Of a stretch of DNA of 64,000 nt, positions 35,123 to 44,913 are shown piece after piece. Position numbers and translations under genes: made by a program. This stretch comes from Lagierella massiliensis (GTDB lineage: Bacteria > Bacillota > Clostridia > Tissierellales > Peptoniphilaceae), in the NCBI GenBank assembly GCA_030532135.1, contig JAUNLT010000005.1, positions 1 through 64,000 of the forward strand, in the 5' to 3' direction. Position 1 is the first letter of the stretch, and every line of letters starts with the position of its first letter. The notes beneath the pieces are model-generated. The model did no database searches and was not told the DNA's origin. It saw only the letters and a program-made list of their open reading frames with translations.

Positions 35123-35828
35123 ATAATGGTTTACTTTTTGGTTTTCCTCCACCTCTAGGATATTTATTAGGAGTAGGAGATATTTTTTTTATAATTATTA
35201 GACTTCTTTCTGAATCTTCAAAGTCTAATTCATACTCTATAATGTCTATGATTTTGCACCCAAGAGTATTTATTGCATTTTTTGCTTCTTCTGCTTCTTC
35301 TCTTCCTGAAGGTCCTTTCATGGATATGAAAATTCCTCCAACTTTAATGAATGGGAGGCTGTACTCGGCTAGAGTATTAAGCCTAGAAACTGCTCTTGAT
35401 ATGGCATAGTCATACTTTTCTCTATAGTCTTTTTGTCTGCCAAGTTCTTCAGCTCTACCATGAATACCTATAATATTAGTTAATTTCATTTCAGAAATAG
35501 TATTATTTATAAATTTTATTCTTTTATTTAATGAATCTAGTAAAGTAATATCTAAATCATCTCGGTATAATTTAATAGGTATTCCTGGAAATCCACCTCC
35601 TGTTCCAATATCTATTAATTTTGAATTTTCTTTTAGTTTGATTTTACTAAGGGGTAAAAGGGAATCTAAAAAATGTTTATAGTTAAACTCATTCTCTTCT
35701 GTAATACTAGTCAAGTTTAAATATTTATTAGTTTCTAACACTATATTTCTAAATTTCTCGAAGTTTTTTAAAGTATCTTCTGTCAAATTAATACCTTCCG
35801 ATTCCATTACTTCTACTAATTTACTCAT
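35121..35828 (-). CDS. rsmG: 16S rRNA (guanine527-N7)-methyltransferase
   Basis: 235 residues, GidB family. SAM motif [18 protein letters not shown], then [20 protein letters not shown] and [15 protein letters not shown]. It methylates G527 of 16S rRNA. The start overlaps the mnmG stop by eight bases (ATGAGTAA), the normal arrangement of this origin-linked operon. The C-terminal [14 protein letters not shown] is the expected basic tail. Confidence 0.95.
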   Translation of the reverse strand: MSKLVEVMESEGINLTEDTLKNFEKFRNIVLETNKYLNLTSITEENEFNYKHFLDSLLPLSKIKLKENSKLIDIGTGGGFPGIPIKLYRDDLDITLLDSLNKRIKFINNTISEMKLTNIIGIHGRAEELGRQKDYREKYDYAISRAVSRLNTLAEYSLPFIKVGGIFISMKGPSGREEAEEAKNAINTLGCKIIDIIEYELDFEDSERSLIIIKKISPTPNKYPRGGGKPKSKPL

Positions 35829-37719
35829 TTTTATTCCTCTTTCTTGTCTCTAGATAAATCAAAATCACATTTATATCTGCAGGACTAACTCCTGAAATTC
35901 GACTTGCTTGTCCAAGAGAGTCGGGTTTAATCCTATTTAGTTTTTGAACTGCTTCGTTAGAAAGTCCCTTTAATTCTGTATAGTCTTTTATAAAACTAAT
36001 ATCTCTTCTTTCAAGTTTTTTAAATCTTTCTATCTGTTGCTTTTGTTTAGCTATATATCCTTCATATTTAATTTGAGTTTGTACTTGAATTTTTATTTCT
36101 CTTTCAAGTTTTGGTGCATCTTCATCAAATACTTGTAATAAATCATAGTTTAATTCTGGTCTTTTTATCAAATCAAATAAAGTTAGAGACTTCTGAAGTT
36201 TAGTAGATCCTAAATTTTCTATTATCCTGTTATTTTCTTGTGTAGGATTTACTTTAATAGTCTTTAGTCTCTCCAGTTCAGTTTTTACTTGTAAAAGTCT
36301 TTTTTCAGTCTTTTCCATTCTTTCCTTAGTTACAAGTCCAATCTCAAATCCTAGTTTAGTAAGTCTAAAGTCTGCGTTGTCCTGTCTAAGTGTAAGTCGA
36401 TATTCCGACCTTGAAGTCATCATTCTATATGGCTCATTTGTACCTTTTGTAACTAAATCGTCTATTAACACGCCTATATAGGCATCGGATCTATCTAAAA
36501 TAAAAGGTTCTTTTCCAGTTATTTTAAGGTAGGCATTTATACCCGCCATAAGTCCTTGAGCTGCTGCTTCTTCATATCCTGATGATCCATTTATCTGTCC
36601 TGCAAAGAAGAGTCCACTTATTTCCATATGCTCTAAAGTTCTCTTTAGTATTGTAGGATCTATACAGTCATACTCTATACCATAAGCAGATCTCATGAAC
36701 TTCATATTTTCAAAACCAATTATTGTCTTATACATTTGTTTTTGAACATCTTCAGGTAGAGTAGAAGATACACCTTGAATATACATTTCTTTCGTATCAA
36801 GACCTTCTGGCTCCACAAACACTTGGTGTTCGTCCCTTTCACTAAAACGAACTATCTTGTCTTCAATAGAAGGACAATACCTCGGGCCTACACCTTTGAC
36901 AATTCCTGCATACATTGGACTTCTGTGTAAATTTTCTTCAATTATTTTTTTTGTTTCTTTTGTTGTATAAGTCAAATAACAATTTTCTTGTTTTTTATTT
37001 AAATTTTCACCAAAATTCATAAATGAAAAAGGTATAATCTCTTCATCTCCAGGTTGAACTTCCATAACAGATAAGTCTAAGCTATCTCTGTGAACCCTTG
37101 CAGGAGTTCCCGTTTTAAATCTCCTCAATTCAATTCCAAGTTCTTTTAAAGAGTTTGACAAATACTTTGAAGACTTGAGACCATGGGGACCTGATTCAAT
37201 TTGTAATTCTCCTTGCAAAATTAACCCTTTTAGGTATGTCCCAGTGGCAACAATAACTGTTTTTGCTTCATAAATAGCTCCATTTAAAGTTTCAACAGAG
37301 ACAATCTTTCCATCTTCCACGTTAATCTTTGTAACTTCGCCTTCAACTAAGTCTAAATTTTCTGTATTTTCTAAAACCTTCTTCATTTCTCTATGATAGG
37401 CTGGTTTATCTGCTTGCACTCTTAATGAGTGGACAGCTGGACCTTTTGAAGTATTTAACATTCTAGACTGGATAAATGTCTTATCTATTATAAGTGCCAT
37501 TTCTCCTCCTAAAGCGTCAATTTCCCTAACTAAATGTCCTTTACCCGTTCCACCTATATTTGGATTACATGGAAGATCTGCCACAGAATCCAAACTCATA
37601 GTCAGTATTACTGTTTTTAATCCAAGTCTTGCAGTTGCAAGTGCCGCTTCTGTTCCCGCATGACCTGCTCCTATAACAACCACATCAACCGAGTCTTCTC
37701 TATATTTTTTTATTTCCAT
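35821..37719 (-). CDS. mnmG: tRNA uridine-5-carboxymethylaminomethyl modification enzyme, FAD subunit
   Basis: 632 residues from the ATG at 37719 (reading [20 protein letters not shown]); an upstream in-frame ATG at 37740 lies inside mnmE. FAD site [47 protein letters not shown], and the C-terminal [17 protein letters not shown] helical domain. With MnmE it modifies U34 of tRNAs. Operon with mnmE upstream and rsmG downstream. Confidence 0.96.
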   Translation of the reverse strand: MEIKKYREDSVDVVVIGAGHAGTEAALATARLGLKTVILTMSLDSVADLPCNPNIGGTGKGHLVREIDALGGEMALIIDKTFIQSRMLNTSKGPAVHSLRVQADKPAYHREMKKVLENTENLDLVEGEVTKINVEDGKIVSVETLNGAIYEAKTVIVATGTYLKGLILQGELQIESGPHGLKSSKYLSNSLKELGIELRRFKTGTPARVHRDSLDLSVMEVQPGDEEIIPFSFMNFGENLNKKQENCYLTYTTKETKKIIEENLHRSPMYAGIVKGVGPRYCPSIEDKIVRFSERDEHQVFVEPEGLDTKEMYIQGVSSTLPEDVQKQMYKTIIGFENMKFMRSAYGIEYDCIDPTILKRTLEHMEISGLFFAGQINGSSGYEEAAAQGLMAGINAYLKITGKEPFILDRSDAYIGVLIDDLVTKGTNEPYRMMTSRSEYRLTLRQDNADFRLTKLGFEIGLVTKERMEKTEKRLLQVKTELERLKTIKVNPTQENNRIIENLGSTKLQKSLTLFDLIKRPELNYDLLQVFDEDAPKLEREIKIQVQTQIKYEGYIAKQKQQIERFKKLERRDISFIKDYTELKGLSNEAVQKLNRIKPDSLGQASRISGVSPADINVILIYLETRKRNKNE

Positions 37720-37724
37720 AACAC

Positions 37725-39089
37725 CTATTTTCCAATACAAAAATCTCTAAATATTTTATCCAATACATCATCTTCTATGGTTTCTCCTGTAATTTCTCCT
37801 AGAACTTCCCATGATGATCTTAAATCCAACTCAATACAGTCAATAGGAACATTCATCTTTAAATCTTTTAAAGAAGAACTAAGATATTCTATTGACTTTT
37901 TAATTATATCCCTATGTCTTACATTTGTTACAAGAAGGTCTGAATTGTTTTTTATATCACCTTCATAGAACATATTTGCAATTTGATTTTCAAGTTTTTC
38001 AATTCCTACACTTTCTTTAATAGATACCTCTATTACAGGAATTTTTGGATCTAAATTTAATCTTTGTACATCCAATTTTCTATCTAAGTCCGACTTATTT
38101 AAGAGTACTATAGCTTTTCTGTCTTTAATAAGTTCCTTAACTCTCAAATCATCTTCTTCAAGAGGTTTAGATAAATCAAAAATCACTATTATTAAATCCG
38201 CCGTCTTTGCATAATCTAAAGATCTATCCACACCTATTTGTTCAACTAAATCTTCACTATTTCTAATACCTGCAGTATCACTTATCTTCAAAACTATACC
38301 ATCTAAATCTATATACTCTTCTATTACATCTCTTGTGGTTCCTGGTATATCGGTTACAATCGCCTTATTAACTTTAGCTAATGAGTTTAAAAGAGATGAT
38401 TTTCCAACATTTGGCTTTCCTATTATGGTAGTGTTTATACCATCTCTAATTATTTTTCCTCGATTAGAAGAACTATACAACTTTTCTAGACGTTGTAATA
38501 CATCTTCACCGTCTTTAATAATTATATTTGTATCTGGTTCTTCTTGACCATCTTCTGTAAAGTTTATGGAATATTCAACTCTTGCAAGTAAGTCTAGAAG
38601 TTTATCCCTAAGCTCTTTAATTTCATTTTTTAAGGATCCTCCCAACTGATTCATAGATGCTTCATAGGACTTGTCCGTCTTAGCTTTAATAAGGTCAATA
38701 ACAGCCTCCGCTTGAGATAGATCAAGTCTTCCATTTAAGAAAGCTCTTTTGGTAAATTCACCTCTGTCCGCAATCCTTGCTCCCTTTTTAAGGGTCAAAT
38801 CAAGTACTTTTTTAACGGCAATAATACCTCCATGGGTATAAATCTCAACCATATCTTCTCTAGTGTAGGTAGAGGGTCCTTTCATAAATGAAATAAGGAC
38901 TTCATCTATAAGTTCATTCTCATCGTAAATGTGTCCATATACGAGTTTTCTATTTTCTAATTTTGTTTTTACACTATTAGGTTTAAATATATCTTTAGCA
39001 ATTTTATGAGCATAAATTCCACTCATTCTAACGATGCCTATACCCGCTTCGCCAGTAGCAGTGGAAATAGCTGTAATTGTATCTTCCAT
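37725..39089 (-). CDS. mnmE: tRNA modification GTPase
   Basis: 454 residues from ATG 39089, after AAAGGATG; the longer frame has no site. N-terminal formyl-THF-binding domain ([20 protein letters not shown]), Ras-like G domain with [15 protein letters not shown] (P-loop), [15 protein letters not shown] and NKSD, and the C-terminal CIGK with the catalytic Cys. Partner of MnmG. Cytoplasmic dimer. Confidence 0.96.
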   Translation of the reverse strand: MEDTITAISTATGEAGIGIVRMSGIYAHKIAKDIFKPNSVKTKLENRKLVYGHIYDENELIDEVLISFMKGPSTYTREDMVEIYTHGGIIAVKKVLDLTLKKGARIADRGEFTKRAFLNGRLDLSQAEAVIDLIKAKTDKSYEASMNQLGGSLKNEIKELRDKLLDLLARVEYSINFTEDGQEEPDTNIIIKDGEDVLQRLEKLYSSSNRGKIIRDGINTTIIGKPNVGKSSLLNSLAKVNKAIVTDIPGTTRDVIEEYIDLDGIVLKISDTAGIRNSEDLVEQIGVDRSLDYAKTADLIIVIFDLSKPLEEDDLRVKELIKDRKAIVLLNKSDLDRKLDVQRLNLDPKIPVIEVSIKESVGIEKLENQIANMFYEGDIKNNSDLLVTNVRHRDIIKKSIEYLSSSLKDLKMNVPIDCIELDLRSSWEVLGEITGETIEDDVLDKIFRDFCIGK

Positions 39090-39137
39090 AATTAACACAT
39101 CCTTTTTATGATTATACCATATGAAAAAGGCAAGAAG

Positions 39138-39161
39138 AAAAGCCTGCAAATGCAGACTTTT
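39138..39161 (-). terminator. weak terminator or attenuator between jag and mnmE
   Basis: AAAAG-C-CTGCA / TGCAG-A-CTTTT hairpin with one mismatch and a short T-rich tail on the minus strand. It may lower expression of mnmE relative to jag. Confidence 0.5.
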
Positions 39162-39165
39162 CAGT

Positions 39166-40038
39166 TTAATTTTTCTTTAATTTTATTACCACTCTTCTAA
39201 AAGGTTCATCACCTTCGCTTACAGTGTAAATTCCTTGGACAGACTGAAGGCTTGAGTGTATAATTCTTCTTTCATAGGGATTCATAGGTTCCAATCTCAT
39301 ATTTTTATTGTATTTTTTTGCCTTATTTGCCATCTTCATAGCTAGAGATTGTAAAGAACTAGTCCTTTTTTCTCTATATCCATTACAGTCGATGGAAATT
39401 CTAATGTATTTTTCTGAATTTCTGTTGGCAACTAAATTAACAATATATTGGATTGCATCTAGTGTTTCCCCTCTTTTTCCAATAACAATTCCAATATCAT
39501 TTTCATTAACAGGGATTATATTAAATTTTATACCATATTCATCAGTGAATGTTTCAATATTTGCAGGTATACCCATTTTAGAAACCATAGTATTGATGAA
39601 TTCTTTCATTTTAGATCTAAGTTCATCGTCAATGACAACAGGTTCTTTAGAATTATCTTCTTCAGTTTTGGAAATTTTCTCTACTTTTTTATCTTCCTTA
39701 ACTTCATTTTTTTCTTTAGAAGAAGACTTTTGAACAGGTCGTTTTGTTTCTTTTTTTACAACCTTTTTTTCCTTTTTTACTTCATTAACAGGTTCTTTTT
39801 TAATCTCTGTGTTATCTGAGGAGCTATCACTGGATATTACATCATTTAAAAGCTGTTCTATATCTTCTTCACAAGAAACTCTAACCATCGCATCTTTAGC
39901 TCCAAAAAGTCCAAAGATTCCATTTTTAGGTTCTTCTAAAACTTCAATAACAGCTTCTTCTTTCGAACAATTCAATTCATCAATAGCAAGCTTTACCGCA
40001 TCATCAACGGTTTTAGCTACTTTAACTGTTGATTTCAT
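39166..40038 (-). CDS. jag: RNA-binding protein Jag/KhpB (EloR)
   Basis: 290 residues. Jag-N domain (STVKVAKTVDDAVKLAIDEL, EPKNGIFGLFGAKDAMVRV), a long Lys/Glu-rich linker (about 75-140), a KH domain with GIVIGKRGETLDAIQYIVN and an R3H domain ending ERRIIHSSLQSVQGIYTVSE. Such proteins bind RNA, pair with KhpA and influence cell elongation. The gene follows yidC by 12 bp, the standard order. Confidence 0.94.
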   Translation of the reverse strand: MKSTVKVAKTVDDAVKLAIDELNCSKEEAVIEVLEEPKNGIFGLFGAKDAMVRVSCEEDIEQLLNDVISSDSSSDNTEIKKEPVNEVKKEKKVVKKETKRPVQKSSSKEKNEVKEDKKVEKISKTEEDNSKEPVVIDDELRSKMKEFINTMVSKMGIPANIETFTDEYGIKFNIIPVNENDIGIVIGKRGETLDAIQYIVNLVANRNSEKYIRISIDCNGYREKRTSSLQSLAMKMANKAKKYNKNMRLEPMNPYERRIIHSSLQSVQGIYTVSEGDEPFRRVVIKLKKN

Positions 40039-40050
40039 TTAAGCTCCTTC

Positions 40051-40785
40051 CTATTGCTTTTTAATTTTCTTATCATCCTTAGTACTTACTACAACTTCTT
40101 TATCTTCTTTTTTATCAATAAAAAATCTGAAAATCATTTCAAATATATTACCTGTTATCCAATAGATTGAAAGCGCAGGTTGATAATTCCTGGCAAAGAA
40201 GAAAAACATAACAGGCATTGCATATTGCATGGCAAAATTCATACCTTGCATAGGATTGTTTTCACCCTGATTAGTTTTAGGCATGTTTAATTTTGTAAAT
40301 AAGAACTGGGTAAGGGCAAGTAATGTAGGAAGAATTAAATCTCCAGAATTCTTAACAGTAATATCTTCAATCCAGAAGAAATTAAGACTTATATCCTTAC
40401 TTAACTCTAAATATTTTAGAGGTTCTCTCATAACTGGGAAAAGTGCCCAAATAATTAGAATTTGTATAAGCATAGGTAAACAGGAAGCTAAAGGGTTATA
40501 ACCCATTTCCCTTTGAAATTCCATAACCTTTTTTTGATAAAGTTGAGGGTCATGTTTATACTTAGCTTCTAGCTTTTTTAATTCTGGTTGAAATTTAGCA
40601 TTAAGCTTTTGCATTTTAATATTAGAAAGCGTAACCGGCAACATTACCAATTTGTAAAGCAAAGTCAATATTAAAATAGACATTGCAAAGTAGGAAATTG
40701 ACTCAGGCTCACTTCCAATCTTCGATATGGTAAGATAAATTACTTCAAGTATTTTACCAATTATCGAACTTAATAATTTTGTCAT
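40051..40785 (-). CDS. yidC: YidC/Oxa1/Alb3 membrane insertase
   Basis: 244 residues, short Gram-positive form. Transmembrane helices around 35-55 (SILILTLLYKLVMLPVTLSN), 100-118, 145-165 and 190-225. Cytoplasmic coiled loop KMQKLNAKFQPELKKLEAKY and the following KVMEFQREMGYNPLASCLPM are the family signatures. No obvious lipobox. It ends in a basic tail for ribosome contact. It lies 14 bp after yidD. It inserts proteins into the membrane. Confidence 0.94.
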   Translation of the reverse strand: MTKLLSSIIGKILEVIYLTISKIGSEPESISYFAMSILILTLLYKLVMLPVTLSNIKMQKLNAKFQPELKKLEAKYKHDPQLYQKKVMEFQREMGYNPLASCLPMLIQILIIWALFPVMREPLKYLELSKDISLNFFWIEDITVKNSGDLILPTLLALTQFLFTKLNMPKTNQGENNPMQGMNFAMQYAMPVMFFFFARNYQPALSIYWITGNIFEMIFRFFIDKKEDKEVVVSTKDDKKIKKQ

Positions 40786-40799
40786 ATACTCTCCTAATC

Positions 40800-41012
40800 T
40801 TATTTTAATGGATCATAACCACCCTTACTAAATGGATTACATCTTAAAACTCTCCATGCAGTAAGAAAGGTACCTTTAAATACACCGTATTTATCATAAG
40901 CCTGAAGGGCATATGAAGATCAAGTTGGGTAGTACTTGCACTTATTTTGACCCAAGTAAGGTGAAATAAATATTTGATATATTTTTATAAAAAACATTGG
41001 TATATACTTCAT
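40800..41012 (-). CDS. yidD: YidD membrane-insertion efficiency factor with in-frame UGA (possible selenoprotein)
   Basis: 71 codons from ATG 41012 (AAGGTG site) to TAA 40800. It reads [30 protein letters not shown], then TGA (40920-40922), then [39 protein letters not shown]. Every YidD landmark is present (amphipathic N-helix, [31 protein letters not shown]). The only anomaly is the UGA where family members have the conserved Cys of YPTCS. The cell reads UGA as selenocysteine in fdhF. A hairpin follows the UGA, but its loop is unlike known SECIS loops. Alternatives: a nonsense mutation or sequencing error (one base from TGC, TGT or TGG). Confidence 0.8.
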
Positions 41013-41014
41013 CT

Positions 41015-41350
41015 TTACACCTTCTTTGATATTTTTTTAATAAGATGCATACAGGATTTTTCAAGTTCCTCATAACTTAACTCAATAGTGTTTTGTTTTG
41101 GTATAACTACAATATCGTAGCCTTTAATTAAAGAGTTCCAGTTAAGACGAAAAATCTCCTTTAGCCTTCTCTTAATCTTATTTCTAGTAACGGCATTTCC
41201 AAATTTTTTAGTAATGGAGAAACCAACACGAGATCCAGGTAAATTATTTTGTTTTACTACAAAGGTAAAATTTCTATTAAAATATCCATTACCTTTTTTG
41301 TAAACTCTTCTAAAATCTCCATTACTTCTTAATCTTTTATCTTTTTCCAT
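41015..41350 (-). CDS. rnpA: ribonuclease P protein component
   Basis: 111 residues. Begins KDKRLRSNGDFRRVYKKGNG and contains GFSITKKFGNAVTRNKIKRR, the RNR motif region that binds RNase P RNA, then IVVIPKQNT-type DIVVIPKQNTIELSYEELEK. It assists 5' processing of tRNA precursors. Classical order rpmH-rnpA-yidD-yidC, with yidD starting two bases after its stop. Confidence 0.95.
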   Translation of the reverse strand: MEKDKRLRSNGDFRRVYKKGNGYFNRNFTFVVKQNNLPGSRVGFSITKKFGNAVTRNKIKRRLKEIFRLNWNSLIKGYDIVVIPKQNTIELSYEELEKSCMHLIKKISKKV

Positions 41351-41380
41351 AAATAAAAATTAAAAGACCATCAAAATGGC

Positions 41381-41515
41381 CTAAGCAGAAACTACTTTTC
41401 TACCTCTTTTTCTTCTTCTTTTTAATACTCTTCTTCCAGCTTTAGTAGACATTCTCTTTCTAAAACCATGATCTTTACTTCTTCTTCTTCTATTTGGTTG
41501 ATATGTTCTTTTCAA
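41381..41515 (-). CDS. rpmH: 50S ribosomal protein L34
   Basis: 44 residues, [20 protein letters not shown], then [20 protein letters not shown] and VVSA: full and canonical. Start is a TTG (41515-41513) behind a perfect GGAGGTGA site. It is short and therefore easily missed. First gene of the leftward origin-linked operon. Confidence 0.96.
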   Translation of the reverse strand: MKRTYQPNRRRRSKDHGFRKRMSTKAGRRVLKRRRKRGRKVVSA

Positions 41516-41977
41516 CTTTTTCACCTCCGTGGAATAATATACAAAACACTATGATGATTATATAAACGAGATACAAACCTGTCAAGAAAATAATGTAATT
41601 TTCAACTTTTTAAGTCATTATTTACTCAAAAAGTTTTAATTGTGGATAAATGTAAAAATTTTATTCAAATCATTGAAAAATCAAGATCTAAAGGCGTTTT
41701 AAACATTTGAAGTAAACATGTGCATTTGATATAATATTAAAAGTAATAATGATATTTTAATTCACAATTTTAAATTTTTTTGTGGATAACTTCACATCTA
41801 AAAGAGAATTTGTACGAATGAAATGGCTAATTCTCTATTTTTTTAGGTATTTTTAACAGTTTATATAAATATTATGGATAAGTTTAGGTTTTTGTGGAAA
41901 ACTTTTGTAAAAGCCTTAAACTACAAGTTAACTTATCAATAAATTGTGGATTATTTTGTGTATAACGGAGGTGTATG
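41516..41977. other. oriC region upstream of dnaA
   Basis: Divergent rpmH/dnaA intergenic region, very AT-rich. DnaA boxes in the TGTGGATAA orientation at 41641 and 41781, near matches at 41872 (TATGGATAA), 41893 (TGTGGAAAA), 41945 (TGTGGATTA) and 41957 (TGTGTATAA). They probably serve both initiation and dnaA autoregulation. No gene. Confidence 0.8.
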
Positions 41978-43369
41978 ATGGACCTAAATACTCTATGGTC
42001 CGAATTGCTGTCTGTACTTGAAGTAAATCTAGATAAAGTGGTTTTTGAAACTTGGATTATGGCATTGAAACCAATAAAACTTACTTCTTCTGAATTGATA
42101 TTAAGTGCTCCAAATGGATTTACAAAGAAGATGGTAGAAAAGAGATATCTAGATGAAATTGTTGAAATATTAAGTTTTATACTAAAAACAGAAAGTACTA
42201 TTAAAATAGTTCTTCCTACAGATTCAAACTTTAAACAGTATCAAGTAAAAGTTAAACCTGGAGGACAGCAGTACTTTTCAGATAGTAAACAGGAAGTAAG
42301 CACTACAAAAGAGGAAATAGAAAAATTTAAAAAAGAACAAATGTTAAACCCAAAATATACATTTGAATCTTTTGTCAAAGGAAAATCTAACGAATTTGCT
42401 CTTTCAGCTGCAATGGCCGTTGCAAAAAACCCTGCTACTGCCTATAATCCTTTATTTATCTATGGTGGACCGGGACTTGGAAAAACCCACTTGATGCAGG
42501 CTCTTGCTCATGAGATAATGGACAACTATCCAGAACTTAAAGTTATGTATATAAGTAGCGAAAAGTTTACAAACGAATTAATCTCATCCATAGGAGATAA
42601 ATCTAGTAAGAAAAACAGTCAGTTTAGAAATAAATATAGAAATATAGATGTATTATTAATAGACGATATACAATTTATTGCGGGGAAAGTGGGAACACAA
42701 CTTGAATTTTTCCACACTTTTAATGATCTCTATGCCCAAAATAAACAAATAATAATCTCTTCTGATAAACCTCCTAAGGAAATAGAAACCTTGGAGGAGA
42801 GACTTGTTTCTAGATTTGAATGGGGTCTAATAGCAGATATACAAATGCCTGATTATGAAACGAGAGTTGCAATATTAAAAGCAAAACTCAATATGGAGCA
42901 CGCTTATATAAGTGATGATATTCTAGAATATATAGCTATGAATGTTAAATCTAATATTAGAGAGCTTGAGGGTGCATTAATGACTGTTCTTGCTCATAGT
43001 CAACTATTAGAAGGTAGAAATATTGATTTAGATAGGGCAAAACTTGCACTAAATAAAGTAATTGAAGAAAACGAAAAGAAACCTATAACTTTGGAATCTA
43101 TTCAAGAAGTAGTATGTGATAAATACAATCTTGAAATGAAAGATATGTATTCTAAAACTAGAGCTAGACAAATTGCATATCCTAGACAGATTGCAATGTA
43201 CCTTTGTAGACAACTAACAGATCTTTCTTTAATAAAGATAGCTGACTCTTTTAACAGGGATCACTCTACTATAATGCATGGAGTGGATAAAATAACTAAG
43301 GACATAAGCGAGGACTCTTCTTTTGCTGAAGAGGTAAATAATTTAGTTCGCATAATTAAAGGGGAATAA
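41978..43369 (+). CDS. dnaA: chromosomal replication initiator DnaA
   Basis: 463 residues from the second ATG (41978), six bases after GGAGG; the adjacent ATG at 41975 would leave only three. Domain I (LWSELLSVLEVNLDKVVFET), a short domain II linker (about 85-115), AAA+ domain with IYGGPGLGKTHLMQALAHE (Walker A) and VLLIDDIQFIAGK (Walker B), and domain IV with the box-binding helix SFNRDHSTIMHGVDKITKD. It melts oriC and controls its own transcription. Confidence 0.97.
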   Translation: MDLNTLWSELLSVLEVNLDKVVFETWIMALKPIKLTSSELILSAPNGFTKKMVEKRYLDEIVEILSFILKTESTIKIVLPTDSNFKQYQVKVKPGGQQYFSDSKQEVSTTKEEIEKFKKEQMLNPKYTFESFVKGKSNEFALSAAMAVAKNPATAYNPLFIYGGPGLGKTHLMQALAHEIMDNYPELKVMYISSEKFTNELISSIGDKSSKKNSQFRNKYRNIDVLLIDDIQFIAGKVGTQLEFFHTFNDLYAQNKQIIISSDKPPKEIETLEERLVSRFEWGLIADIQMPDYETRVAILKAKLNMEHAYISDDILEYIAMNVKSNIRELEGALMTVLAHSQLLEGRNIDLDRAKLALNKVIEENEKKPITLESIQEVVCDKYNLEMKDMYSKTRARQIAYPRQIAMYLCRQLTDLSLIKIADSFNRDHSTIMHGVDKITKDISEDSSFAEEVNNLVRIIKGE

Positions 43370-43555
43370 TCCACAATCCTATGTTGATATGACTGTGGAT
43401 AAAATGTGGATAACTGGAAAAATAAAATATTATTTATTTCTTTGTGGATATTGTTGATAATTCAATATTTATCCAGAATTTATTCACATGGATTTCAATA
43501 TGGATAATGGGTTACTTATCAACATATTAGTACTTATCCACATAATAAACACCCC
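43367..43555. other. oriC region between dnaA and dnaN: DnaA boxes
   Basis: TGTGGATAA at 43394 and 43405, TTATCCACA at 43534, and looser copies (TAATCCACA near 43367, TGTGGATAT, TTATCCAGA, TTATTCACA, TTATCAACA). The last exact box precedes a C-rich stretch (CACCCCC, 43550-43556) and a trinucleotide tract (next entry). Confidence 0.85.
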
Positions 43556-43592
43556 CTACTACTACGACTACTAACTATTACTATTATTATTA
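43556..43592. other. DnaA-trio-like unwinding element
   Basis: A run of CTA/CGA/TTA triplets (CTACTACTACGACTACTA and on), which on the other strand reads 3'-GAT-GAT-GAT. Box, GC-rich spacer and trio array match the basal unwinding system described for Bacillus subtilis oriC. It ends just before the dnaN ribosome site AGGAG. Confidence 0.7.
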
Positions 43593-43601
43593 GGAGATAA
43601 A

Positions 43602-44699
43602 ATGAAATTTCAAATAAACCAAAGAGAATTATTAAAACATATCAACATTGCTCAAAAGGCAATTTCTGCAAGAACTACACTACCTATATTAGAAGGTATT
43701 TTATTTGAAGCTGAAAATAATAAATTAACATTAAAAGCAACTGATTTAGAATTAGGAATTAAAACTTCAACAGATTGTATTGTGGAAGAAGAGGGAAAAA
43801 TTGTTATAAATTCCTCAATGATAGGAAATATAGTTAGAAAACTTCCAGATTCTACTATTAATTTCAATATAACGGGAGAAAATATACAAATAAGATGTGC
43901 AAATTCAGAATTTAATTTAATTGGATTTGATTCATATGACTATCCTCCTCTACCAAATGTAGATATAGAGACGAAAATAGAAATTCCTTGTGAAATTATG
44001 AAAGAAGCTATTAGAAAAACCGTATTTGCCGCTTCTATTGATGAATCTAGACCTTCTTTAACTGGTGTAATGATAGAAGTTTCTAAAAACTATTTGAGTT
44101 TTGTAGCTCTTGATGGCTTTAGAATTGCACTTATGAGATACGAAAGTGAAATTGAAGAAGATATAAAAGAGATAGTACCGTCTAGATCTTTAAATGAATT
44201 AAGTAAAATAATGAATGATGATTGTGATATAACACTTAGTTTTGTTAAAAATAATATTTTATTTGATCTAGGAGATACTCTTATATACTCAAGGCTTTTA
44301 GATAGGAATTTCTTTGATTATAAGGATATAATTTTTTCTCCCTCTACTTGTAAAGTAAAAGTTGTAAAAAGAGAGTTACAAGATGCCTTAGAGAGGGCTT
44401 CACTATTGGCAAGAGAAGAAAAAGCTAATTTAATAAAAATTTCTATTTCAGAAAATAATATTCACGTTACATCTAATTCTGAATATGGAAATGTTTCTGA
44501 AAATATATTTTGCGAAAAAGAGGGAAATGATTTAGATATAGCATTTAATGCTAAGTATTTACTGGATGGGTTAAAGGTCATTGACGCACAGGACTGTATA
44601 CTAAACTTAACAGATAGTTTAAAACCATGTATTATACAACCAGTGGATGAGTCGGGATATTTCTATCTAGTTTTACCTGTTAGATTGGGGAGACAATAA
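43602..44699 (+). CDS. dnaN: DNA polymerase III sliding clamp (beta)
   Basis: 365 residues, full length. Starts MKFQINQRELLKHINIAQKA and has the usual three-clamp-fold pattern: TTLPILEGILFEAENNKLTL, SRPSLTGVMIEVSKNYLSFV and the C-terminal IIQPVDESGYFYLVLPVRLG. It tethers the replicative polymerase. Stop overlaps the next ATG (TAATGG). Confidence 0.96.
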   Translation: MKFQINQRELLKHINIAQKAISARTTLPILEGILFEAENNKLTLKATDLELGIKTSTDCIVEEEGKIVINSSMIGNIVRKLPDSTINFNITGENIQIRCANSEFNLIGFDSYDYPPLPNVDIETKIEIPCEIMKEAIRKTVFAASIDESRPSLTGVMIEVSKNYLSFVALDGFRIALMRYESEIEEDIKEIVPSRSLNELSKIMNDDCDITLSFVKNNILFDLGDTLIYSRLLDRNFFDYKDIIFSPSTCKVKVVKRELQDALERASLLAREEKANLIKISISENNIHVTSNSEYGNVSENIFCEKEGNDLDIAFNAKYLLDGLKVIDAQDCILNLTDSLKPCIIQPVDESGYFYLVLPVRLGRQ

Positions 44700-44905
44700 T
44701 GGAAGAGATAAAAATAAGTACAGAGTTTATAAAGCTTGAACAATTATTAAAATTAGTAAATATTGCATCTTCAGGAGGAATGGCAAAGGAATTAATATTA
44801 AGTGAAAAAGTTCTTGTAAATGACAATATTGAAACTAGAAGAGGAAAAAAGTTAAGACCTGGAGATAAGGTACAGTATTTAGATTCAGTTTATTTAATAA
44901 AATAG
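44699..44905 (+). CDS. S4-domain RNA-binding protein (YaaA/RlbA type)
   Basis: 68 residues, one S4 fold: FIKLEQLLKLVNIASSGGMA, VLVNDNIETRRGKKLRPGDK. Found between dnaN and recF in most Firmicutes. It probably binds rRNA or stalled ribosomal subunits. Start overlaps the dnaN stop, so translation is coupled. Confidence 0.92.
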   Translation: MEEIKISTEFIKLEQLLKLVNIASSGGMAKELILSEKVLVNDNIETRRGKKLRPGDKVQYLDSVYLIK

Positions 44906-44913
44906 GTGAAGTT

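Noticed and set aside
40920..40922. UGA as a Trp codon (genetic code 4)
   Set aside because: Trp is TGG throughout, and genes such as recF end with TGA; in yidD the family residue is Cys, not Trp.
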